From: Deltaproteobacteria bacterium
GTDB taxonomy: Bacteria; Desulfobacterota; Desulfobacteria; Desulfobacterales; B30-G6
Length of the DNA stretch: 34,085 nucleotides
Direction: 5' to 3'
Assembly (NCBI GenBank): GCA_024639645.1
Contig: JAHEIB010000013.1
Location: 1-34,085, forward strand
Shown here one piece after another: positions 1 to 7,144 of the stretch. Numbering within the stretch: the first letter of the stretch is position 1; every line of letters begins with the position of its first letter. The position numbers were made by a program, and so were the translations under genes. The notes under the pieces are model-generated. The model was given only the letters and a program-made list of their open reading frames with translations, did not search any database and had not been told where the DNA came from.

Positions 1-385
1 CTAATTCGATTGCTATCTCATAGGAATGCATCGCTTTCCTGAACCATTCATATGCCATTCTGCCCGTACCTAATCCATTCCGCATAATTAGAGCTTTTGC
101 CCGCCGCTCATAAATGATACCCTCATAAAAGGTCTTTGAATAATCGTCTTTCAATCGGGATAGAATTCCCATCGCTTTTTCATATGCCGGATAGAGACTG
201 TTTCCAAACTGTTCGGAAAGAGCGAGTAACAAGGTTTTTAGGGCTCGCTGGTTATCCGGATCAACGGTGAGGATATCGTGACAGATGCTTTCCGCATCCA
301 TGGGCTCGTTCATCTGTCGATAGCGTTCTGCTCTTTCAAATGCGGCCGGAATGGTATCTTTTGAAATGGCTTTTAGTTTAAACAT
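1..385 (-). CDS. TPR-like hypothetical protein (partial, C-terminus outside window)
   Basis: This gene is open at the left window edge; 128 residues from the N-terminus are visible. The ATG at 385-383 is preceded by a GAGGAGG ribosome binding site at good spacing. The peptide starts MFKLKAISKDTIPAAFERAE and is rich in helix-forming residues. Its spacing resembles tetratricopeptide helices: a first pair around residues 12-50 (alanine, tyrosine and the segment DPDNQRALKTLL) and a second around 60-100. No enzymatic motif is visible. It is transcribed away from the UbiD operon at 953, so the AT-rich region 386-952 is a divergent intergenic region. TPR proteins act as protein-interaction scaffolds; its partner and role cannot be told from this fragment. 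Confidence 0.6.
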   Translation of the reverse strand, partial: MFKLKAISKDTIPAAFERAERYRQMNEPMDAESICHDILTVDPDNQRALKTLLLALSEQFGNSLYPAYEKAMGILSRLKDDYSKTFYEGIIYERRAKALIMRNGLGTGRMAYEWFRKAMHSYEIAIEL

Positions 386-516
386 CGTGCCTCCTCGAAT
401 ATGGCGGGATAAGGTTTGTCGATTTTTACCGCTGTCGCTATACATTTAACAATTATGATTCCCGACATCGATCAGCGTATGTACCAAATATTGTAAAACT
501 GTTCGGCTTGCTGTAC

Positions 517-555
517 ATATATTATAATATATTTTATAATATATTATAATATATT
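517..555. repeat. AT-only palindromic repeat cluster
   Basis: A 39-bp stretch made only of A and T, built from repeated units such as ATTATAATAT and ATTTTATAAT. It contains the 16-bp palindrome ATATATTATAATATAT. The part at 529-546 matches the GntR-associated 18-bp motif at 14 of 18 positions. It may be a weaker operator, a promoter element for the leftward TPR-like gene, or a simple AT-rich unwinding region. Confidence 0.45.
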
Positions 556-679
556 GTCAAGCGCTGTGATTCCGATTTTTCAACCCCCTTTATTGTTACT
601 TTATGAATGAAGTCTTCTCCTGAAGTACTGCAAGCACTTGATTTGGAGTTGAAATACCTTAGAAAATTAAACGAACTTC

Positions 680-697
680 ATATTTTATAAAATAAAT
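680..697. promoter_or_regulatory. Putative GntR/FCD operator, left operon
   Basis: The sequence ATATTTTATAAAATAAAT is identical over all 18 bases to 31251-31268 inside the palindrome over the GntR promoter. Its core ATTTTATAAAAT (682-693) is a perfect 12-bp palindrome. It lies just upstream of a TTGACA -35 box and about 260 bp before the UbiD start at 953. Identity to the distant site is seen directly; binding by the regulator encoded at 30479-31159 is inferred. Confidence 0.55.
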
Positions 698-704
698 TAT
701 TTTA

Positions 705-766
705 TTGACATTGTAAGATACAAAAACTAAAAATACTTGCAATAGTATCTTTTAAATTCATATAGA
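705..766 (+). promoter_or_regulatory. Putative promoter(s) of UbiD-cupin operon
   Basis: TTGACA at 705-710 is a perfect -35 box; 17 bp downstream lies a modest -10, TAAAAA (728-733). A second candidate pair is TTGCAA (737-742) with TATAGA (761-766) at 18 bp. Either would place the start of transcription downstream of the 18-bp operator motif. Confidence 0.35.
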
Positions 767-773
767 CAGGGAA

Positions 774-911
774 ATGGCAAGGAGGAAGTCAGAATCGGAA
801 TCAATCCTTTCAACGGAAGGCGTTTTCTCTGCAATTAATGCAAATCTTCCATTTATAACACCTGAATGGATTGTATCATCTAAGCGATCTATAAATGATT
901 CCCCTTTGTAA
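774..911 (+). CDS. Possible 45-aa small protein in the UbiD leader
   Basis: ATG at 774 follows ACAGGGAA, a poorly spaced ribosome binding site, and opens a 45-codon frame beginning MARRKSESESILSTEG and ending at TAA 909-911. It stops about 40 bp before the UbiD start, inside the presumed leader. It has no recognised domain and no hydrophobic segment. It could be a leader peptide, a small protein or chance; I favour chance or leader. Confidence 0.15.
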   Translation: MARRKSESESILSTEGVFSAINANLPFITPEWIVSSKRSINDSPL

Positions 912-952
912 GCGGGGGCCTATTTCAATATTATTTATTAAAGGAGGAAATT

Positions 953-2512
953 ATGGCAGGTGCTGGGAAAGTTGATCGAGACATATCGTGCTTGAGAAAT
1001 GCAATTAACTGGTTGATTTCAGAGAAAGATATTATCGATAGCGATAAAGAAGTCAACCCAGATCTTGAAATAACCGCGCTCCAGAAAAAATTGGACGGCG
1101 GTCTAGGACTGCTCTTTAATAATGTCAAGGGATACCCTCATATCCAGGCAGTTACGAACATGTTTGCGAACCGAGAAATCATTAACAAGATTTTTGAGTG
1201 GAAAGATGAGAAAGATCGTACCGTCAAATTAAGCCAGGCCCTCGTAAACCCGATAGCTCCACTTGAGGTGAAAGACGCTCCAGTGCAGGAAGTGGTTATC
1301 ACCGAAGATCTTGATGTGAACAAATGGGTCCTGGCCATCCGGCACACAGCACTTGAATCCGAGCTTACAATTGGAAGCGGACAGACGGTTGTTGTAGGGC
1401 CCTACTTTGACGGCGGCACGCACATCAGCTACAACAGAATGAATTTCCGATGGGGAAATATCGGTACCTTCCAGATTTCGCCCGGCTCGCACATGTGGCA
1501 GATCATGACAGCTCACTACCAGGATGACAAACCAATTCCGCTGACAATGAATTTCGGGATCCCCCCCGCCGCTCAGTTGGCCGCCGGTAGTGGTTTTGAT
1601 TACGTCATTCTGCCCAAAGGCTGTGATGAACTCGGGGTTGCCGGTGCTATCCAGGGCTTTCCATTGAACATTGTGAAAGCCAAAACCATCGACGCCTACG
1701 CGCTCGCTGATGCCGAACTCGTTCTGGAAGGGTATCTCCATCCCAGGGATAAGCGCTTCGAAACAAAGGAAGCGGAAGACTCTGGTGTACAGGGCAGGCA
1801 CTTTTTTCACCCTGAATGGGCGGGATATATGGGTAAGGCATACAAAGCACCCACCCTACATGTTACGGCTATCACCATGCGAGATCCCAAAAAAGAAAAA
1901 ATAACCATCTGGCCAATGGCGGTTCACACTGCCGATGCCCAAAACAATGACCAAATGATCCGTGAAGCGGCGATCTACGAGTTGTGCAATCGGCTGCAAC
2001 CGGGAATTATACAGGATGTCCATCTGCCTTATTGCATGACGGAGTGGGGTGGCTGTATCATCCAGGTGAAAAAACGCAATAGAATTGAAGAGGGCTGGCA
2101 GCGAAATTTTCTATCCGCAATCCTCTCCTGCAGTCAGGGAATGCGACTGGCCATAGCAGTGGACACAGACGTGGACATTTACAGCATGGATGATATCATG
2201 TGGGCAATGACCACCCGCGTAAACCCACGCACCGACATACTCAATCCTTTGCCGGGAGGACGTGGCCAGACCTTTATGCCGGCCGAAAGGATGACCGCCG
2301 GAGATAAGGAATGGACCGCTTCCAATACGACATTTGAAGGGGGTATGGGCATTGACGCCACCTTTCCTTTCGGCTACGAAAAGGATTTTCACAGACCGGA
2401 ATATGCGGTTGAAAGAGTGGATCCAAAAGATTGGTTCAGTGAAGACGATGTAGATCTTATAAAATCACGGATGAAGGGTTGGGTGGAACAGCTTGCAGCA
2501 ACCGGTCGTTAA
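953..2512 (+). CDS. UbiD-family (de)carboxylase, large divergent type
   Basis: A 519-residue UbiD-family protein, expected to use prenylated FMN to remove or add a carboxyl group on an aromatic or unsaturated acid. GGAGG lies 5 nt before the ATG. By-eye alignment to the two canonical UbiDs at 22467 and 24020 places the metal/prFMN region at residues 157-180 (HISYNRM, then QISPGSH), with H157, H180 and E226 as likely ligands and R162 as the catalytic Arg. The motif EGPFGE is replaced by HFFHPE (283-288): the second Glu is kept (E288), while the first is His283. The same pattern (HPEW[AS]GYMGK) recurs in the UbiD at 28834, so the two are a distinct pair. Such divergent UbiDs include aromatic-ring carboxylases (phenylphosphate and proposed naphthalene/phenanthrene types), but the substrate here is unknown. 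It heads the unit followed by two cupins. Confidence 0.9.
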   Translation: MAGAGKVDRDISCLRNAINWLISEKDIIDSDKEVNPDLEITALQKKLDGGLGLLFNNVKGYPHIQAVTNMFANREIINKIFEWKDEKDRTVKLSQALVNPIAPLEVKDAPVQEVVITEDLDVNKWVLAIRHTALESELTIGSGQTVVVGPYFDGGTHISYNRMNFRWGNIGTFQISPGSHMWQIMTAHYQDDKPIPLTMNFGIPPAAQLAAGSGFDYVILPKGCDELGVAGAIQGFPLNIVKAKTIDAYALADAELVLEGYLHPRDKRFETKEAEDSGVQGRHFFHPEWAGYMGKAYKAPTLHVTAITMRDPKKEKITIWPMAVHTADAQNNDQMIREAAIYELCNRLQPGIIQDVHLPYCMTEWGGCIIQVKKRNRIEEGWQRNFLSAILSCSQGMRLAIAVDTDVDIYSMDDIMWAMTTRVNPRTDILNPLPGGRGQTFMPAERMTAGDKEWTASNTTFEGGMGIDATFPFGYEKDFHRPEYAVERVDPKDWFSEDDVDLIKSRMKGWVEQLAATGR

Positions 2513-2625
2513 CCCATTTTTGGAAAAGTATCCGTTTCTGCCGATAGCACGGTGCGTACCCCGTGTGGAAAATACAGATTATGATAAAAACGATGAAACC
2601 GAAACCATAAATTGGAGGATTAAGA

Positions 2626-3153
2626 ATGGAAGAAGAAAAAGAAGTCAAGTGGGACCGATGGCAAAAGAAGCGCATTTTTGTTCGTGAACTATCTGGAAAA
2701 TACAACGAAATTTACAAACGCCTGGTCGAACAACCCAGGGTCTATAGCAGTACAGATATTCCATTTAAAGGTGGCCCGGCAAAATTCAATAAACATATTG
2801 TGAATCCTCAGCAAAATTTAATCACCCAGCTAGTCGAAGCCCATATCGACGTTGTTCCGCCTAACAGCTATGGTCAAAAACATGGCCATATGAACAGTGC
2901 GGTCATGTTTATTCTGGAAGGCAAAGGCCACGATGTGCACGATGGAAAAAGAATCGACTGGGAGGCCGGGGATGCGGCCATCGTCGATAATGCTTGTGTA
3001 CACCAACACTTTTGCGATGGCGACATACCAGCGCGGTATATCATCATCAAGGCCAAGCCGGTTTTCCTGTTTGCCCATTTGCTGTTTCAAAAAACCGTGT
3101 CATACCCGCCGGATCATGCACCGGAAGGCTACGAAGACTATCATCCAGAATAA
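2626..3153 (+). CDS. Cupin-domain protein, type A (3-His)
   Basis: A 175-residue single-domain cupin. GGAGG sits 7 nt before the ATG. Cupin motif 1 is KHGHMNSAVMFILEGKG (from residue 85): H86 and H88 are present, but the position of the usual Glu is Ala92. Motif 2 (from G115) supplies H126 within VHQHF. This leaves a three-His site, a pattern also found in thiol and gentisate-type dioxygenases, although an oxygenase is hard to reconcile with the otherwise anaerobic gene set. The paralogue at 21777 shares the stretches KHGH, DVHDGKR and VHQHF and also lacks the Glu. It is followed after 26 bp by cupin B. Role unknown: isomerase, hydrolase, lyase or accessory to the UbiD are all possible. Confidence 0.85.
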   Translation: MEEEKEVKWDRWQKKRIFVRELSGKYNEIYKRLVEQPRVYSSTDIPFKGGPAKFNKHIVNPQQNLITQLVEAHIDVVPPNSYGQKHGHMNSAVMFILEGKGHDVHDGKRIDWEAGDAAIVDNACVHQHFCDGDIPARYIIIKAKPVFLFAHLLFQKTVSYPPDHAPEGYEDYHPE

Positions 3154-3179
3154 CATATTGATATATAAGGAGAAACACC

Positions 3180-3731
3180 ATGCCATATGAAGAATCTCAA
3201 CTCGCATCTCTGGGAGACCAAAAAACTGACTTTTATCAGCAAGCCCTGGAGGAATCCAAATTATTTAGAGTGGATTACCAAAACAGGAAAGGTATCATCA
3301 AACCCAGCGAAATGCTCTGGGAGAATTCGCCGGACGGCAAGATAAAACACATTATCAATGAAAAAATGAACACCAAGGAATGTGCGCTGGATATGTATAT
3401 GCAGTTCCTCGACCCAACGGGTTGTTCAGGCAAACATCGCCATATGTCTGAAGAGTTATTCTTTGTTCTCGAAGGTGTTGGTTACGACCTGCATTGGGAT
3501 GTGGATTTCGAACTAGATGACGATTACACCTGGATCTGGGAAAAGGAACCTAAAAAATTTGAGTGGAAAGAGGGCGACATTGTCTATGTGCCCCCCTATT
3601 CAATTCACCAGCACTTTAACAGCGATTCTGGAAACACAGCAAGACTGCTCGTTACCACAAGCCGTATTCCCAAAGCTTTAGGTTTTGACTGGTTCGACCA
3701 GATCGAAAATGCCCCGGGGTATGGAGGATAG
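3180..3731 (+). CDS. Cupin-domain protein, type B (3-His-1-Glu)
   Basis: A 183-residue cupin with GGAG 7 nt before its ATG. Motif 1 is GKHRHMSEELFFVLEG (residues 84-99) and holds H86, H88 and the canonical Glu92. Motif 2 (EGDIVYVPPYSIHQHFN, 131-147) supplies H143. The full 3-His-1-Glu metal set is therefore intact, unlike its neighbour at 2626. The paralogue at 21159 shares GKHRHM.EE, LHWDVE-like and IHQHFN segments and the ending (LENAPEFG here reads IENAPGYG). The invariant pairing with cupin A suggests a two-component or heteromeric cupin. The stop lies at 3729-3731, next to the start region of the IDI-2 paralogue. Substrate and reaction cannot be read from the sequence. Confidence 0.85.
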   Translation: MPYEESQLASLGDQKTDFYQQALEESKLFRVDYQNRKGIIKPSEMLWENSPDGKIKHIINEKMNTKECALDMYMQFLDPTGCSGKHRHMSEELFFVLEGVGYDLHWDVDFELDDDYTWIWEKEPKKFEWKEGDIVYVPPYSIHQHFNSDSGNTARLLVTTSRIPKALGFDWFDQIENAPGYGG

Positions 3732-3750
3732 GTTTATTAGGAATTGTACA

Positions 3751-4812
3751 GTGCCAAATAAAACAGGCCGGCGCTATCCTGGCAAAACGTCGTCACCGGA
3801 TGACAAAGGCGAACATATTCGCCTTTGTCTTGAAAATGACATGGAATCAAGCTGTTCCAACGGTTTCGAAAAATACAGGCTTATCAATCAACCGCTGCCT
3901 GAGATTTTGTTCAGCTCTGTAGATACCTCCTGCAGATTCCTAGGCAAAGATATTTCGGCACCTTTTATTATTTCCCCCATAACAGGAGGGAGCGATCTTT
4001 CAAAGACCATCAATACAAATTTAGCAAAAGCCGCCCAAGCCCTTAGGCTGGTTTTGTCCGTCGGGTCTCAGCGCCTGGCCCTGGAAAACCCGGATCTTGC
4101 CGCCACATACCAGATCAGGCAAATAGCACCGGACATACCCATTATAGCCAATCTCGGTGCAATTTATCTCAATTACGGCTACGGTCTTAAAGATTGTGAA
4201 GCAGCCGTAAAGATGATTCAGGCTGATGCACTCTGTCTTTACCTAAATCCCATGCAGAAAATTCTTCAAGGGAGCCCAGATCTGGATTTCAAAGGCCTTG
4301 TCGATAAGATAGCCCATCTTTGCCGCCATCTCAGCGTCCCTGTAATGGTTAAAGAGGTTGGTTTTGGTCTTTCGCCACTGGCAGCAGAATTGCTTGCAGA
4401 CGTTGGAGTTGCTTGCATAGATATCGCCGGCGCCGGTGGTACTTCATGGGCAAAAATCACCCGGCAAATGAAAAAGTCTATCTGGGGTGAAACGGGTGCC
4501 TGTTTCGATGACTGGGGAACGCCCACCGCCGATGCCCTGGTCGCTGTTAGAAAGGCAGTTGGCAGTATTCAAATCGTCGCCTCAGGTGGCATCCGAAATG
4601 GCCTTGATATGGCAAAAGCACTGGCTCTGGGGGCAGATTACGCGGGCATGGCACTTCCGCTGCTGCGCCCTGCAACGCAGTCGGCCAATGCCGTAAAATT
4701 GCGGATAGAAGCGGTTTTGCGAGAACTTAGAATCACCATGTTCTGCAGCGGGATCCGAACACTGGAAGGTTTTAACGGAGACAGAAACATCATCGAGCTT
4801 TGTCATACATGA
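3751..4812 (+). CDS. Type 2 isopentenyl-diphosphate isomerase paralogue
   Basis: An FMN-dependent TIM-barrel protein of about 353 residues with the IDI-2 signature in order: KGEHIRLCLEND (19-30), GFEKYRL, ISPITGG (74-80), NLGA (134-137), LNPMQK (155-160), VKEVGFGLS (180-188), DIAGAGGTSWAKI (204-216), DDWGTPT (233-239) and ASGGIRNGLDMAKALALGA (247-265). IDI-2 converts isopentenyl to dimethylallyl diphosphate. The proton-transfer Gln is present (Q159), but the adjacent metal-binding Glu of the usual NxxQE motif is Lys160, the following EGD is missing, and the Arg of RKxxHI is Asp18. Activity may therefore differ from a normal IDI-2. I chose GTG 3751 (AGGA at 8 nt); ATG 3721, overlapping the cupin stop, is the alternative. 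Its place in a UbiD operon suggests a link to prenyl supply for prFMN, or a new FMN reaction. Confidence 0.8.
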   Translation: MPNKTGRRYPGKTSSPDDKGEHIRLCLENDMESSCSNGFEKYRLINQPLPEILFSSVDTSCRFLGKDISAPFIISPITGGSDLSKTINTNLAKAAQALRLVLSVGSQRLALENPDLAATYQIRQIAPDIPIIANLGAIYLNYGYGLKDCEAAVKMIQADALCLYLNPMQKILQGSPDLDFKGLVDKIAHLCRHLSVPVMVKEVGFGLSPLAAELLADVGVACIDIAGAGGTSWAKITRQMKKSIWGETGACFDDWGTPTADALVAVRKAVGSIQIVASGGIRNGLDMAKALALGADYAGMALPLLRPATQSANAVKLRIEAVLRELRITMFCSGIRTLEGFNGDRNIIELCHT

Positions 4813-4853
4813 TGCTCTAGCTGGTTTAACCCGAACAATTCATAAAACTTGAC

Positions 4854-4998
4854 TAGAAGCCATCTCAAAAAAAGGGTTTTGGTTCAAGTTCAAGGCGGGC
4901 CCGAACTTCAACCCACAGGCATACTGGAGTATTCCGAGGAGTTGAAGCAAGGGAACAACACAGAAATTGGGCAAAAAACTTTTTTGAGATAGCTTCTA
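4854..4998. mobile_element. MITE-like element with 20-bp terminal inverted repeats
   Basis: A 145-bp non-coding element bounded by TA on both sides. The left end reads TAGAAGCCATCTCAAAAAAA and the reverse complement of the right end TAGAAGCTATCTCAAAAAAG, 18 of 20 identical. No transposase is inside. The TA boundary fits elements mobilised by IS630/Tc1-type transposases. It lies between the convergent IDI-2 paralogue and MFS gene, where the T-runs at its ends might also stop transcription from both sides. Confidence 0.6.
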
Positions 4999-5050
4999 AG
5001 AATTCTTTAGTTGACTTACTATAGCCGGTCAGGTTCGTGAAATTTCCGGG

Positions 5051-6283
5051 CTAAAGAGACGCTGACTTTCTTCCCGAGACCATTTCTCGAGGCAGCCGCC
5101 AGAGCGAAAGAATCCCTGCCATAAAAAAAAGCAGACAGATGACAATAAAAGTGGTTCGCAAGCCCATCCACATAGCGACGGACGCACCAACAATTGGTGC
5201 GAGTGCCCTAGCGCCGGAGTTTACCGAGTTGTCCAGCCCGTACACTACACCTTCCTCACCTTGCGGTGTATACCTGGCCAACAGCGCGCTGATGGACGGT
5301 ATGATGCCACCCAACGCCGCTCCTGCCAGCGCCTGCATAACCAGCAATTGCCAGGGGGCCACCACGAAGCCTTGAGGCAAAAAAGCCAAAGCGCCTCCAA
5401 TAAAGCAACAGATCAGAATACGCCTGTGACCGATGCGATCCCCTAAACGGCCCAAATAAATAGCGCTCAGGGTGATAAAAATTGAACTGGTACCTACAAC
5501 CATGCCGGTAAATGTGTTCACTCGAGAAGGATCCTTCATTAACGTCTGAATAAAAAAAGGCAAAACTGGGTAAATCATCATACGGCCAAATTGGCTGACA
5601 AAGCGCAGACCATAAATGACCAATACGCCCGGTGTCGAGAGAATACCGCTCCATTTTTGTATTATCGTTCTTGTTTCCGTCTTTACTCTTGATGCTGGCT
5701 GAAAATTTTCCTCAACACCGAGCCATACAATGATACCAGAAAGAAACAGCAGCAGGCCTGTCACGTAAAAGGCGGCCCGGTATCCAAACAAATCCGCAAC
5801 CAGACCACCGATTAGAGGGCCTATCGCGATACCGATACCCAAACCGACCTGAAGTAGCCCCATAGCATATCCGGTTCGCTCACGGGGAACCACCGAAGCC
5901 ACCAGGGCGTTGTGGGCACCAACGACACCAGTGACCATTCCCTGGACCGCACGCAGCAGTACCAATTCCTCGGCCGATCGCGCTAACCCCATCAAACAGA
6001 TCACAACCGCCCCACCGAACATGGCACGTTCTACCATCAGTTTTCTGCCATAACGGTCTGCGATGATCCCCCAGATCGGCGAGGCGATCATCATCATGAC
6101 TGCCTGGCCCGAAAACGCCAACCCAGATAAAATTTCCACACTCAGCCGACTCTCCGCTCCCAGGTCGGCAATATATAGAGGCAGAAAGGGAAAGAAGCTA
6201 GAAAAGCCTATGGAAGTCATTATCTGGGCGAATACGGTGACATACAGTGTGCGCTTCCATGAGGCTGGACGTATCGGGTCCAT
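5051..6283 (-). CDS. MFS transporter (drug/organic-anion type)
   Basis: A 410-residue major facilitator superfamily permease with about 12 hydrophobic segments. The loop motif GIIADRYGRK after segment 2 and its weaker repeat GRLGDRIGHRR in the second half are typical. It resembles 12-helix proton-coupled efflux proteins (MdtG/TetA-like), but MFS substrate cannot be told from sequence; export of an aromatic acid or uptake of the pathway substrate are both possible. I chose ATG 6283 (AGGA 7 nt upstream) over an in-frame TTG 18 bp earlier. It is the last gene of the long minus-strand block, 95 bp after the response regulator. Confidence 0.85.
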   Translation of the reverse strand: MDPIRPASWKRTLYVTVFAQIMTSIGFSSFFPFLPLYIADLGAESRLSVEILSGLAFSGQAVMMMIASPIWGIIADRYGRKLMVERAMFGGAVVICLMGLARSAEELVLLRAVQGMVTGVVGAHNALVASVVPRERTGYAMGLLQVGLGIGIAIGPLIGGLVADLFGYRAAFYVTGLLLFLSGIIVWLGVEENFQPASRVKTETRTIIQKWSGILSTPGVLVIYGLRFVSQFGRMMIYPVLPFFIQTLMKDPSRVNTFTGMVVGTSSIFITLSAIYLGRLGDRIGHRRILICCFIGGALAFLPQGFVVAPWQLLVMQALAGAALGGIIPSISALLARYTPQGEEGVVYGLDNSVNSGARALAPIVGASVAMWMGLRTTFIVICLLFFMAGILSLWRLPREMVSGRKSASL

Positions 6284-6378
6284 GACTTGTTCCTGAGACA
6301 ATTCTTACTGCTTTAAGGTTTGAGACCGGAGGCAAAGTAGTTCGTCTTGGTAGGGGATGGAGCATGCTTTATCCCAGA

Positions 6379-6879
6379 TCATTCATCAAAATCCATCCAG
6401 CTGTATTTTTCACGGGCTTCCTTGTATCGGTCCATCCAGTCTTTGCCGAACTGCTTTTCAAAAAATGATTTCAACTTGCCAAACCATTTTACGGGACGCT
6501 GCACACCCTTCTTTTGAGCCGTAAGTATTTCCGCCGCATAGTCAGCAATGTTGGCCATCTCTTCTTTAGGAATATATGCTTTAGCACCACCTTCCATTGA
6601 TTTTTCGAACGCTCCTGGATTTAGTGCATGGGCGGTGAACATCAGCGCGGGGACATTTTTTTCTTTTGTTTTTTCCAGCAATTCATAACCGTTGACACCC
6701 ATGATATCCAAAATGGCCAAATCATAATCGTTTGCATTCAACAGTTGCAGAGCCGTTTTAAAATCCGAGGCCACATCGCAATGACATGTATCCAGCAAAT
6801 CTGTTAATGTTTCCATAACATCTTTTTCATCATCGACTATCAGTATCTTCTTATTTTCCAGAATTTTCTGATCATCCAT
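6379..6879 (-). CDS. Receiver-domain response regulator without DNA-binding domain
   Basis: A 166-residue protein with one CheY-like receiver domain (about residues 10-125): acidic pair D16-D17, phospho-acceptor D58 (LAILDIMG), T82 in MFTAH and K105 in YIPKEE. The remaining 40 residues are basic/aromatic (WFGKLKSFFEKQFGKDWMDR) and are too short for a standard helix-turn-helix output domain. GGAGG precedes the ATG by 8 nt. No histidine kinase is in the window, so it probably works with an unlinked kinase or signals through protein contact. Whether it regulates this cluster is unknown. Confidence 0.9.
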   Translation of the reverse strand: MDDQKILENKKILIVDDEKDVMETLTDLLDTCHCDVASDFKTALQLLNANDYDLAILDIMGVNGYELLEKTKEKNVPALMFTAHALNPGAFEKSMEGGAKAYIPKEEMANIADYAAEILTAQKKGVQRPVKWFGKLKSFFEKQFGKDWMDRYKEAREKYSWMDFDE

Positions 6880-7144
6880 CGTAAAGCCCTCCGGATTGTA
6901 ACATGCAGTTGTTTATTCGAAAAAGCGCTGCTAAAACCCTATATCTCACAATCAACAGAATCCACCCGCATTTTTTACGACTCCTTTTTTGTAATATCTT
7001 GCAGTAGGAGAGATTCCAGAGTGAGTCGCTAAAGACGAATCCGGCTTTAGCGGATTGTTTGGTAACAGGAACTCAATCTTAAATAGGTCAGGGAAAAGTT
7101 CTTCGTACCGTATGGGGATCTGTCTGTGTTTGTCTGGCAGCCGA
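6880..7144. other. 265-bp gap with a short hairpin
   Basis: No supported gene. CGCTAAAG (7027-7034) and CTTTAGCG (7045-7052) form a perfect 8-bp stem with a 10-nt loop, without a T-run on either strand. It could be a weak attenuator or mRNA-end structure after the flavin-reductase-like gene. Confidence 0.4.

Larger units (their letters stand above)
386..952. other. 567-bp divergent intergenic region
   Basis: No convincing protein gene lies here between the TPR-like gene and the UbiD operon. It holds an AT-only repeat cluster (517-555), an 18-bp motif shared with the GntR regulator promoter (680-697), a TTGACA box (705-710) and a 45-codon small open frame (774-911). A weak C4/G4 hairpin (901-904 with 914-917) precedes the UbiD ribosome binding site but has no T-run. 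If transcription starts near 740-775, the UbiD mRNA has a leader of about 180-210 nt. Confidence 0.6.

Noticed and set aside
901-917. Hairpin before the left UbiD as a riboswitch or terminator
   Set aside because: The stem is only four C-G pairs with no T-run and no recognisable riboswitch pattern.
1229-1810. Long antisense open frames within the UbiD, AOR, ThDP and TTT genes
   Set aside because: They mirror high-confidence genes in other frames, lack ribosome binding sites and encode no recognisable domains.
2626-3731. Cupins as gentisate-type ring-cleaving dioxygenases
   Set aside because: The three-His pattern of cupin A fits, but gentisate dioxygenases are bicupins of about 340 residues, and the surrounding genes are oxygen-sensitive anaerobic enzymes. 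I keep the function open.
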